64,000 nt of DNA from positions 3,038,001-3,102,000 of the forward strand of contig CAVVHH010000002.1 of the NCBI GenBank assembly GCA_963748005.1, in the 5' to 3' direction. The position numbers were made by a program, and so were the translations under genes. Numbering within the stretch: position 1 is the first letter of the stretch; every line of letters begins with the position of its first letter. The notes beneath the pieces are model-generated. The model was not told where the DNA came from and searched no databases. It saw nothing but the letters and a program-made list of their open reading frames with translations. The DNA comes from CAILZL01 sp963748005. Lineage in GTDB: Bacteria > Pseudomonadota > Gammaproteobacteria > Steroidobacterales > Steroidobacteraceae. Shown here one piece after another: positions 8,659 to 16,110 of the stretch.

Positions 8659-8734
8659 GGGCCGTTAGCTCAATTGGTAGAGCAGGAGACTCTTAATCTC
8701 TTGGTTCTCGGTTCGAGTCCGAGGCGGCCCACCA
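8659..8734 (+). tRNA. tRNA-Lys (anticodon CTT)
   Basis: 76-nt cloverleaf with acceptor stem GGGCCGT/GCGGCCC, anticodon arm GGAGA-CTCTTAA-TCTCT, T-arm CTCGG-TTCGAGT-CCGAG and encoded ACCA. It reads AAG. A small GC-rich hairpin (CCCCGGTTTTGGGG, near 8800) downstream may end the cluster transcript. Confidence 0.96.
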
Positions 8735-8937
8735 CTTCTCAATGTTTTACCGGCTTGCACCGGTCAATGCCGATCAGATACCGGATCTAGCCGGCTGACC
8801 CCGGTTTTGGGGCCAAATCAACCAGAAAGATTGCCGGTTCGTGTGGAGGCGGGGAGCGCACCTCTCTATAATGCCCGCCCCTTCATGGGCGGCTTCGGGT
8901 TTCCGCTGTGGCCGCGAGGGCGGAAAAGCGCCGGATT

Positions 8938-9022
8938 GCGAAAGTGGCGGAATTGGTAGACGCACTGGATTTAGGTTCCAGCGGGTAACCCCGTGAGAGT
9001 TCGAGTCTCTCCTTTCGCACCA
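8938..9022 (+). tRNA. tRNA-Leu (anticodon TAG)
   Basis: 85-nt class II tRNA with acceptor stem GCGAAAG/CTTTCGC, anticodon arm CTGGA-TTTAGGT-TCCAG, a long variable arm and encoded ACCA. A good -10 box (TATAAT, 8867-8872) lies about 65 bp upstream, with only a weak -35, so it may have its own promoter separate from the Pro-Arg-His-Lys run. Confidence 0.97.
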
Positions 9023-9075
9023 AATTAACTGATGCTGCAGACAGTCTGCGGCGGCAAGATCGAGGTTTCTGAGCT

Positions 9076-10371
9076 ATGCAGATTTCAGTAGAAAGCACCG
9101 GCGCTCTCGAGCGGCGCATGAATATCCAGGTTCCGGCGCAGCGCGTGGATCAGGCGATCAACGAGCGCCTGCAGTCGCTCAGTCGCACTGTGCGCATCAA
9201 TGGTTTCCGGCCCGGCAAGGTGCCCGTGACTGTGGTGCGCAAGCAGTATGGCGCGGCGGTCCGTCAGGAAGTCATTGAAGGGCTGGTGCAAACCACCTTT
9301 TCCGAGGCGGTGTCCGGCCAGAAGCTGAACCCGGCGGGTGGACCGCGTATCGAGGAATTCAAGGCCGACGAAGGCCAGGACCTGAGCTATCGCGCCGTGT
9401 TCGAGGTGTATCCCGAATTCGAGCTGAAGGGTGTTGAAGGTCTGGTGGTGAATCGACCCGCTGTGGAAGTGGGCGAAGCCGACATCGATGCCATGATCGA
9501 CAATCTGCGCCGCCAGCAGGCGACCTACGTCAAGGTTGAGCGTGCTGCCCAGGACACTGACCGCGTAACCATCGATTTCGAAGGCAGGATCGATGGCGTG
9601 GCTTTTGATGGCGGCAAGGGAAACAATTTCCCGGTGGTGGTCGGCGCCGGCCGCATGCTGCCGGAATTCGAAGCCGGCTTGCAGGGCCTCAAGGCAGGCG
9701 AAACCCGCGACGTGAACGTCACTTTTCCGGCCGACTATGCCGCAGCCAATCTGGCGGGCAAGACCGCGGTGTTCACGATTACGGCGCATACGGTTGAAGA
9801 GCAGCAGCTGGCCGAAGCAAACGATGAATTCGCCAAGTCATTCGGTGTTACCGAGGGCGGCATTGCCAAGTTGCGCGAAGAAGTGGCTGACAACATGCGG
9901 CGCGAGCTTGCCGAGAATATCCGTGGCCGGGTTCGCCAGCAGTTGTTTGATGGCCTGCTGGCCGCCAACGCCATCGAAGTGCCGGCTGTACTCGTTGCCA
10001 ATCAGGTGCGCGACATGCAGATCGATGCCGGTCGTCAGGCCGGCGCGCGCGATGCTTCGCAGTTGCCTCCAGCTGAACAATTTGCGCAGCCAGCGCGCAG
10101 GCGCGTTGCCCTTGGTTTGGTGCTGGGTGAAGTGATCAAGGCCAGTGGCATCAGCGTCGATCGCAATCGCGTGCAGACCAAGGTTCAGGAAATGATCGCA
10201 CAATACCCTGATCCGGCGCAGGCGCTGAAGGCCTATCGCGAGAGCCAGGATGCACAGCGTCAGATCGAGAATCTGGTGCTGGAAGAACAGGTCATCGAAT
10301 GGCTGCTGGAGCGTGCCAAGGTTGTCGAACAGCCAGTGTCATTCAAGGATGTAATGAATTTTGGTGGCTGA
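9076..10371 (+). CDS. tig: Trigger factor (ribosome-associated chaperone and prolyl isomerase)
   Basis: Binds ribosomal protein L23 at the exit tunnel and holds nascent chains. The N-terminal ribosome-binding domain contains the signature GFRPGKVP at 43-50. A central FKBP-like PPIase domain spans about 150-245 (RVTIDFEGRIDGVAF ... FPADYAAANLAGKTAVF), and the helical C-terminal chaperone domain follows. At 431 residues it matches the E. coli length (432). It heads the conserved tig-clpP-clpX-lon block. Palindromes rather than a clear T-rich terminator lie downstream, before clpP. Confidence 0.97.
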   Translation: MQISVESTGALERRMNIQVPAQRVDQAINERLQSLSRTVRINGFRPGKVPVTVVRKQYGAAVRQEVIEGLVQTTFSEAVSGQKLNPAGGPRIEEFKADEGQDLSYRAVFEVYPEFELKGVEGLVVNRPAVEVGEADIDAMIDNLRRQQATYVKVERAAQDTDRVTIDFEGRIDGVAFDGGKGNNFPVVVGAGRMLPEFEAGLQGLKAGETRDVNVTFPADYAAANLAGKTAVFTITAHTVEEQQLAEANDEFAKSFGVTEGGIAKLREEVADNMRRELAENIRGRVRQQLFDGLLAANAIEVPAVLVANQVRDMQIDAGRQAGARDASQLPPAEQFAQPARRRVALGLVLGEVIKASGISVDRNRVQTKVQEMIAQYPDPAQALKAYRESQDAQRQIENLVLEEQVIEWLLERAKVVEQPVSFKDVMNFGG

Positions 10372-10400
10372 TCACCACCTGCAATCATTGCTCTGGACGG

Positions 10401-10419
10401 TTGTGACGGGGTGTCACAA
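10401..10419. promoter_or_regulatory. Palindrome upstream of clpP (TTGTGAC-N5-GTCACAA)
   Basis: Perfect 7-bp inverted repeat separated by GGGGT. It resembles a CRP half-site pair but the TGTGA...TCACA spacing is 7, not 6. Could be an operator or a weak RNA hairpin between tig and clpP. Confidence 0.4.
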
Positions 10420-10473
10420 AAATCACCTGCAGCCTGTCGCTCAGCAGATCCCTGCATGTATGCTCCAGTACGG

Positions 10474-10496
10474 TGGAGACCGGTAACCGGTCTCCA
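10474..10496. promoter_or_regulatory. 11-bp perfect palindrome 25 bp before clpP
   Basis: TGGAGACCGGT and ACCGGTCTCCA flank a single A. There is no T-tract after it, so it is not a standard terminator. It is placed within the clpP leader and could be a dimeric regulator site or an RNA hairpin. Confidence 0.45.
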
Positions 10497-10521
10497 GAAA
10501 CCTGATATCAAGGCAAATCCA

Positions 10522-11151
10522 ATGAGTGCATTGAAGACGCAAGCCCAGCTGGTTCCGATGGTGGTCGAGCAGACTGCACGTGGCGAACGCGCCTATGACA
10601 TTTACTCGCGCCTGCTGAAAGAGCGGGTGATTTTTGTTGTGGGTCCCGTTGAGGATCACATGGCCAACCTGATCGTGGCGCAGCTGTTGTTCCTGGAGTC
10701 CGAAAATCCGGACAAGGATATTGCGCTCTACATCAACTCCCCGGGTGGCGTGGTGTCGGCCGGGCTTGCTATTTACGACACCATGCAGTTCATCAAGCCG
10801 GATGTCAGCACCATATGTATAGGTCAGGCGGCCAGCATGGGTGCGGTACTTCTGGCGGGCGGCGCCAAGGGCAAGCGCTACTGCCTGCCGCATTCACGCA
10901 TCATGATTCACCAGCCGTTGGGCGGCTTTCAGGGTCAGGCGACCGACATAGATATCCATGCACGTGAGATCCTGGCGACGCGCCATCGCCTGAACCAGTT
11001 GCTGGCCAACCATACCGGCCAGTCGATTGAGCGTATTGCCCAGGATACGGATCGCGACAATTTCATGAGCGGCGAAGCGGCTGTTGCCTACGGCCTGATA
11101 GACAAGGTGCTGGACAAACGTGCCTTGCTGACGCCGCCGGCAGCCAAATAA
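10522..11151 (+). CDS. clpP: ATP-dependent Clp protease proteolytic subunit
   Basis: Serine peptidase that assembles as a double heptameric barrel and degrades proteins fed by ClpX or ClpA. Catalytic triad by motif and alignment: Ser105 in GQAASMGAVLL, His130 in RIMIHQPLGG, Asp179 in DTDRDNF. The ATG at 10522 gives 209 residues, the family length; the longer open frame upstream covers the palindromic leader and is rejected. Downstream is clpX, 188 bp away, with its own heat-shock-like promoter. Confidence 0.97.
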   Translation: MSALKTQAQLVPMVVEQTARGERAYDIYSRLLKERVIFVVGPVEDHMANLIVAQLLFLESENPDKDIALYINSPGGVVSAGLAIYDTMQFIKPDVSTICIGQAASMGAVLLAGGAKGKRYCLPHSRIMIHQPLGGFQGQATDIDIHAREILATRHRLNQLLANHTGQSIERIAQDTDRDNFMSGEAAVAYGLIDKVLDKRALLTPPAAK

Positions 11152-11284
11152 GTCCAAGTGACTGTATTAATTGGCTTATGTTGTGGAAAGTATGGGATAT
11201 TTTCCCAGGCTGACAGTGCTGCAGGGTGGGTCTTTGCGCACCACACGGGGTGCATGCTATAAGCCCCACTGTGATCGGATGCGG

Positions 11285-11309
11285 CTTGCTTATGGCTGCA
11301 ATACCCCAT
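11285..11309 (+). promoter_or_regulatory. Sigma-32-type heat-shock promoter of clpX
   Basis: CTTGCT (11285-11290), 13-bp spacer, CCCCAT (11304-11309), close to the RpoH consensus CTTGAA-N13/14-CCCCAT. It overlaps a small perfect hairpin CCCATTA-GAAA-TAATGGG (11305-11322), 17 bp before the ATG. Confidence 0.65.
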
Positions 11310-11339
11310 TAGAAATAATGGGCAATTTTAAGGTGACGC

Positions 11340-12653
11340 ATGTCTGACGACTCTCGCGGCAAGCAAGACGATGGCAAATTGCTTTACTGCTCCTTCTGCG
11401 GCAAAAGCCAGCACGAGGTGCGCAAGCTGATCGCCGGACCTTCCGTGTTCGTGTGTGATGAGTGCGTCGAGTTGTGCAATGACATCATTCGCGAGGAACT
11501 CGAGGAAAAAGCCGAGACCACCCGCGACAAGCTGCCCAAGCCGCACGAAATCAAGAAGGTGCTGGACGAATATGTAATCGGCCAGGACCGCGCCAAGAAG
11601 GTGCTGTCGGTGGCGGTATACAACCACTACAAGCGCCTGCAGACCAAGGGTGAGTCGCGTTCCAAGGATGAAGTCGAGCTGGCCAAGAGCAATATTCTGC
11701 TGATTGGCCCGACCGGCTGCGGCAAGACCTTGCTGGCCGAGACGCTTGCTCGTTTGCTGAATGTGCCGTTCACCATCGCCGATGCCACTACCCTGACCGA
11801 AGCGGGTTATGTCGGCGAAGACGTGGAAAACATCATCCAGAAGCTGCTGCAGAAGTGCGACTACGATGTTGAAAAGGCCCAGACGGGCATCGTTTATATC
11901 GATGAAATCGACAAGATTTCCCGCAAATCCGACAATCCCTCGATCACCCGGGATGTCTCCGGCGAAGGCGTGCAACAGGCACTGCTGAAGTTGATTGAAG
12001 GTACCGTCGCATCCGTGCCGCCCCAGGGTGGCCGCAAGCACCCTCAGCAGGAGTTCCTGCAGGTCGACACCAGCAACATCCTGTTTATCTGCGGTGGTGC
12101 CTTCGCCGGACTGGAAAAAGTCATTCTTAATCGTACCCAGAAGTCAGGCATTGGTTTCATTGCCGATGTGCGCCAGCAGAATGAACGTCCACATGGCAAT
12201 GATGTGTTCCATGACGCCGAGCCGGAAGACCTGATCAAGTTTGGTCTGATTCCCGAGTTCGTCGGCCGGTTGCCGGTGGTTGCTACCTTGGAAGAGCTGG
12301 ACGAAGCCGCGCTTATGTCCATTCTGCTGGAACCCAAGAATGCGCTGACCAAGCAGTACCGCAAACTGTTCGAGATGGAGGGCGTTGATCTGGAGTTCCA
12401 GCCAGACGCCGTCCGGGCCGTTGCCAAGCGCGCCATGGAGCGCAAAACCGGTGCCCGCGGGTTGCGTACCATCCTGGAAAACATCCTGCTGGAGACCATG
12501 TATGATCTGCCGTCGCAGAAGAATGTGCAGAAAGTACTGATCGATGACGCGGTGATTCGGGGTGAGGGCAAACCGCACATCGTGCATGCCAGCGATGAAC
12601 AGCGGCTGGCTGCGGTGGAAACGCGCCGCCCGACCGGAACCGATCACCACTAG
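11340..12653 (+). CDS. clpX: ATP-dependent Clp protease ATP-binding subunit ClpX
   Basis: AAA+ unfoldase that recognises degrons (for example ssrA tags) and threads substrates into ClpP. The N-terminal zinc-binding domain has Cys17, Cys20, Cys39 and Cys42; Walker A GPTGCGKT is at 123-130; the pore loop region GYVGEDVE follows, then Walker B IVYIDEIDKI. Length is 437 against 424 in E. coli. A Rho-independent terminator follows at 12683-12717, so clpX is not obliged to share a transcript with lon. Confidence 0.98.
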   Translation: MSDDSRGKQDDGKLLYCSFCGKSQHEVRKLIAGPSVFVCDECVELCNDIIREELEEKAETTRDKLPKPHEIKKVLDEYVIGQDRAKKVLSVAVYNHYKRLQTKGESRSKDEVELAKSNILLIGPTGCGKTLLAETLARLLNVPFTIADATTLTEAGYVGEDVENIIQKLLQKCDYDVEKAQTGIVYIDEIDKISRKSDNPSITRDVSGEGVQQALLKLIEGTVASVPPQGGRKHPQQEFLQVDTSNILFICGGAFAGLEKVILNRTQKSGIGFIADVRQQNERPHGNDVFHDAEPEDLIKFGLIPEFVGRLPVVATLEELDEAALMSILLEPKNALTKQYRKLFEMEGVDLEFQPDAVRAVAKRAMERKTGARGLRTILENILLETMYDLPSQKNVQKVLIDDAVIRGEGKPHIVHASDEQRLAAVETRRPTGTDHH

Positions 12654-12682
12654 CGCTGCGATTTGCAAGTGGTGGTGCAAAG

Positions 12683-12717
12683 CAAAGCCGCACTTCGAAG
12701 TGCGGCTTTGTTGTTTC
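12683..12717 (+). terminator. Rho-independent terminator after clpX
   Basis: Twelve-base arms CAAAGCCGCACT and AGTGCGGCTTTG around a TCGA loop form a near-perfect hairpin (12683-12710) followed by TTGTTT. Placed 30 bp after the clpX stop. Confidence 0.85.
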
Positions 12718-12831
12718 TGCGGTTCTGCCACATGCACGATTCAGCGCAATCCCTAAGGGCTGCTCCGGGTGATTTGTTCAGTTCCTTCCCGGACAGGATT
12801 ACTGGTACATCACAGACACTTCCGGTATGGT

Positions 12832-12857
12832 CTTGATCAATGTCGGGTCGGCCCCAT
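12832..12857 (+). promoter_or_regulatory. Sigma-32-type heat-shock promoter of lon
   Basis: CTTGAT (12832-12837), 14-bp spacer, CCCCAT (12852-12857), a close match to the RpoH consensus. It lies 39 bp before the lon start codon and after the clpX terminator. This fits the known heat induction of lon. Confidence 0.7.
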
Positions 12858-12895
12858 ACTGTGACCCATAATGCTTTTTCACCGCAGGTAATACC

Positions 12896-15337
12896 GTGAG
12901 CACTGAGACCCCGGAAACTCCCAGTACCCCCAACACGCAGGACATCGCCGTACTGCCATTGCGTGATGTGGTGGTGTATCCGCACATGGTGATACCGCTG
13001 TTTGTCGGGCGCGAAAAATCGATTCTGGCACTGGATCAGGCCATGCGCGGCACCAAGCAGATCCTGCTGGTCGCGCAAAAGCAGGCCGATGTTGATGATC
13101 CTGGCGCCGATGACGTTTATCGGATCGGAACGCTGGCAACCATTTTGCAGTTGTTGAAATTGCCGGACGGCACGGTGAAAGTGCTGGTGGAAGGTTCGGT
13201 GCGCGCGCGCATCAAGGATATTTCCCTGGATCAGTTCTTCTCGGCAAACGTGGAGATTCTCAAGGATCAGGGGCAATACGATGAGCGTGAAGTCGATGTG
13301 CTGACACGTTCCGTGGTGTCACAGTTTGAGCAGTACGTGAAGCTCAATCGCAAGGTGGCGCCTGAGATTCTCACCGCGCTTGCGGGCATCGAAGAGCCGG
13401 GTCGTCTTGCCGACAACGTTGCCGCGCACATGGCGCTGAAGCTCGATGCCAAGCAGCGCGTGCTGGAGATGCTGGACGTGCGCAAGCGCCTTGAACACAT
13501 TCTGGCGCTGCTTGAAGGCGAGATGGATGTCTTGCAGATCGAAAAACGCATCCGTGGCCGCGTCAAGCAGCAGATGGAAAAAAGCCAGCGCGAGTACTAC
13601 CTCAATGAACAGATGAAGGCCATTCAGAAGGAACTGGGTGAGCTGGAAGATGCTCCCAATGAACTGGGTGAGCTGGAACAGCGCATCCAGAAGGCTGGCA
13701 TGCCAAGGGAAGCGCGCGACAAGGCCATGGCCGAGCTGGGCAAGCTCAAGCTCATGTCGCCCATGTCGGCGGAAGCCACCGTGGTACGCAACTACATTGA
13801 CTGGCTGGTGAAGCTGCCGTGGAAGAAGAAGACCAAGGTCGTACACAACATCAATACAGCAGAGAAGGTTCTCGAAGAGGATCACTACGGGCTGGAGAAG
13901 GTCAAAGAACGCATCATTGAGTATCTGGCAGTACAGCAGCGCGTAAAGGCTCTGAAAGGCCCGATCCTGTGTCTGGTGGGACCGCCGGGCGTCGGCAAGA
14001 CTTCGCTGGGACAGTCCATCGCGCGTGCCACCAACCGCAAGTTTGTGCGCATGTCACTGGGCGGCGTACGGGATGAAGCCGAGATTCGCGGTCATCGTCG
14101 TACCTATATTGGCTCCATGCCCGGCAAGATAGTCCAGAACCTGGTCAAGACCAGCGTGAACAATCCATTGTTCCTGCTCGATGAGGTTGACAAGATGGCC
14201 ATGGACTTCCGTGGCGATCCGAGTTCCGCGCTGCTTGAAGTGCTGGATCCCGAGCAGAACAGCACCTTCAATGATCATTACCTGGAAGTTGATCTGGATC
14301 TGTCGCAGGTAATGTTCGTGTGCACTGCCAACAGTCTGAACATTCCTGCGCCGTTACTGGACCGCATGGAAGTGATTCGTCTGCCCGGTTACACGGAAGA
14401 CGAAAAGAGCGCCATTGCCCGCAAATATCTGCTGCCGAAACAGATCAAGCAGAATGGCCTGCAACTGGAAGAGCTGAGTGTGTCGGACAACAGTATCAAG
14501 GATGTGATTCGTTACTACACACGTGAAGCAGGTGTGCGCAATCTCGAGCGCGAGCTATCCAAGATCTGTCGCAAGTCAGTGAAGCAGTTGCTGACCGACA
14601 AGGCCACCAAGTCGATTTCGGTGACGCCGAAGAATCTCAGCAAGTATCTCGGGGTGCGTCGCTTCAGTTATGGTCGTGCCGAAGAGCAGGATCAGATCGG
14701 TCAGGTCACCGGTCTGGCCTGGACCGAAGTCGGTGGGGAATTGCTGACGATTGAAGCTTCAGTGGTTCCGGGCAAGGGCAAGTTGCTGGATACCGGCAAG
14801 TTGGGCGATGTGATGAAGGAGTCCATACAGGCTGCGCTGACCGTGGTGCGCAGCAGGGCGTCCGTTCTGGGTCTTGAGGCGGACTTCAATCAAAAAGTGG
14901 ATCTGCACATTCACGTACCCGAAGGCGCCACACCCAAAGACGGGCCCAGTGCGGGCATTGGCATGTGCACTGCATTGGTCTCGGCCTTGACCAAGGTGCC
15001 AGTGCGATCTGATGTCGCCATGACCGGTGAGATCACCCTGCGTGGCCAGGTATTGCCAATCGGTGGCCTGAAAGAGAAGTTGCTGGCGGCGCATCGTGGC
15101 GGCATTCGCACGGTGCTGATTCCTGATGAGAACACCAAGGATCTAGCGGAAATTCCGCAGAACATCAAGGACAGTCTGGATATCAAACCAGTAAAGTGGA
15201 TCGACGAAGTCCTGCAGCTGGCGTTGAAGCACATGCCTGAGCCGTTGGTGCCGCCATCCGATGCAGGAACCACTGTCGACAAGACGAGCACCAGACGCGC
15301 GTCAAAGCGGACAACCAAACAAGTGCCAGCCCATTAG
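12896..15337 (+). CDS. lon: ATP-dependent protease Lon
   Basis: Homo-oligomeric AAA+ serine protease for damaged and regulatory proteins. GTG start. The N-terminal substrate-binding domain opens with IAVLPLRDVVVYPHMVIPL; a coiled-coil stretch lies near 220-300; Walker A GPPGVGKT is at 362-369; the C-terminal protease domain has Ser685 in KDGPSAGIGM and, by alignment, Lys728 in GGLKEKLLAA. At 813 residues it has slightly extended tails relative to E. coli (784), including a basic, Thr-rich C-terminus. Followed by a terminator and hupB, as in many gammaproteobacteria. Confidence 0.98.
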   Translation: MSTETPETPSTPNTQDIAVLPLRDVVVYPHMVIPLFVGREKSILALDQAMRGTKQILLVAQKQADVDDPGADDVYRIGTLATILQLLKLPDGTVKVLVEGSVRARIKDISLDQFFSANVEILKDQGQYDEREVDVLTRSVVSQFEQYVKLNRKVAPEILTALAGIEEPGRLADNVAAHMALKLDAKQRVLEMLDVRKRLEHILALLEGEMDVLQIEKRIRGRVKQQMEKSQREYYLNEQMKAIQKELGELEDAPNELGELEQRIQKAGMPREARDKAMAELGKLKLMSPMSAEATVVRNYIDWLVKLPWKKKTKVVHNINTAEKVLEEDHYGLEKVKERIIEYLAVQQRVKALKGPILCLVGPPGVGKTSLGQSIARATNRKFVRMSLGGVRDEAEIRGHRRTYIGSMPGKIVQNLVKTSVNNPLFLLDEVDKMAMDFRGDPSSALLEVLDPEQNSTFNDHYLEVDLDLSQVMFVCTANSLNIPAPLLDRMEVIRLPGYTEDEKSAIARKYLLPKQIKQNGLQLEELSVSDNSIKDVIRYYTREAGVRNLERELSKICRKSVKQLLTDKATKSISVTPKNLSKYLGVRRFSYGRAEEQDQIGQVTGLAWTEVGGELLTIEASVVPGKGKLLDTGKLGDVMKESIQAALTVVRSRASVLGLEADFNQKVDLHIHVPEGATPKDGPSAGIGMCTALVSALTKVPVRSDVAMTGEITLRGQVLPIGGLKEKLLAAHRGGIRTVLIPDENTKDLAEIPQNIKDSLDIKPVKWIDEVLQLALKHMPEPLVPPSDAGTTVDKTSTRRASKRTTKQVPAH

Positions 15338-15363
15338 CAAGACATTTCAAGAACTCAGCGGGA

Positions 15364-15393
15364 GGCGAACCACTGCGGTTCGCCTTCTTGTTT
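15364..15393 (+). terminator. Rho-independent terminator after lon
   Basis: Stem GGCGAACC/GGTTCGCC with ACTGC loop (15364-15384) followed by TTCTTGTTT, 27 bp after the lon stop. Confidence 0.8.
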
Positions 15394-15447
15394 GTGCAAT
15401 AAATGGCACAAGTCGTGTCCCAAAAACTTGAGTGCAAGTTGTCAACG

Positions 15448-15476
15448 TTGACCAACTACGGAAGCACTGCTATAAC
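15448..15476 (+). promoter_or_regulatory. Sigma-70 promoter of hupB
   Basis: TTGACC (15448-15453), 17-bp spacer, TATAAC (15471-15476), followed by a GC-rich start region. It lies about 75 bp before hupB. Confidence 0.75.
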
Positions 15477-15549
15477 GCGCGCCCCTTAATCAATCACGCA
15501 GTGCGCACCAGGGTGTGTGTTGTGTGATGTACGTTCTGGAATACATGCA

Positions 15550-15822
15550 ATGAACAAAAGTGAACTGATCGATGCCGTGAGCGGCCAGACTGGAGTTGCC
15601 AAGACCGATGCTGCACGTGCGGTGGACGCTGTGTTCGATGCTATTGGTGGAGCGTTGAAGAGCGGCGATTCCGTGGCTCTGGTTGGCTTCGGTACATTTG
15701 CGGTCAAGAGCCGCGCTGCACGCTCCGGGCGCAATCCGCGCACAGGCGAAACCATTGAGATTGCGGCCAGCAATATGCCTGTATTTAAGGCTGGCAAGGC
15801 CTTAAAGGATGCAGTAAACTAG
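15550..15822 (+). CDS. hupB: DNA-binding protein HU-beta
   Basis: Nucleoid-associated histone-like protein that bends DNA as a dimer. 90 residues, exactly the HU length, beginning MNKSELIDAVSGQTGVAK. The HU signature GFGTFAVKSRAARSGRNP with the conserved beta-arm RNPRTGE is present, ending ...FKAGKALKDAVN. The ATG at 15550 is chosen over an earlier one because it gives the canonical N-terminus. It sits between lon and ppiD, the usual place, here with two tRNA genes inserted downstream. Confidence 0.97.
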   Translation: MNKSELIDAVSGQTGVAKTDAARAVDAVFDAIGGALKSGDSVALVGFGTFAVKSRAARSGRNPRTGETIEIAASNMPVFKAGKALKDAVN

Positions 15823-15915
15823 TCAGCTTCCAAAGGGTCGCTCAAATTACAGCCGAGCAGCCGTGCTGTTGTTAAGAGCAGCCAGCTGGTCGGCAAATAG
15901 TCAGGCGATTCCTGA

Positions 15916-15991
15916 GGGTGCTTAGCTCAGCTGGTAGAGCGTCGCCCTTACAAGGCGAATGTCGGCGGTTCGATCCCGTCAGCACCCACCA
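15916..15991 (+). tRNA. tRNA-Val (anticodon TAC)
   Basis: 76-nt cloverleaf with acceptor stem GGGTGCT/AGCACCC, anticodon arm TCGCC-CTTACAA-GGCGA and encoded ACCA. It lies 93 bp after hupB with no convincing separate promoter. Confidence 0.97.
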
Positions 15992-16012
15992 TCAAACAAC
16001 TAGGTTTAGCGC

Positions 16013-16089
16013 GGAGCGGTAGTTCAGCTGGTTAGAATACCGGCCTGTCACGCCGGGGGTCGCGGGTTCGAGTCCCGTCCGCTCCGCCA
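16013..16089 (+). tRNA. tRNA-Asp (anticodon GTC)
   Basis: 77-nt cloverleaf with acceptor stem GGAGCGG/CCGCTCC, anticodon arm CCGGC-CTGTCAC-GCCGG and encoded GCCA. It is 21 bp after tRNA-Val and 21 bp before ppiD, so processing of a common transcript is likely. Confidence 0.97.
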
Positions 16090-16110
16090 TTTCTCTCGGG
16101 CGCCCTTGCC

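Noticed and set aside
10402..10418. CRP site before clpP
   Set aside because: The half-sites TGTGA/TCACA are 7 bp apart, not the required 6; kept only as an unassigned palindrome.
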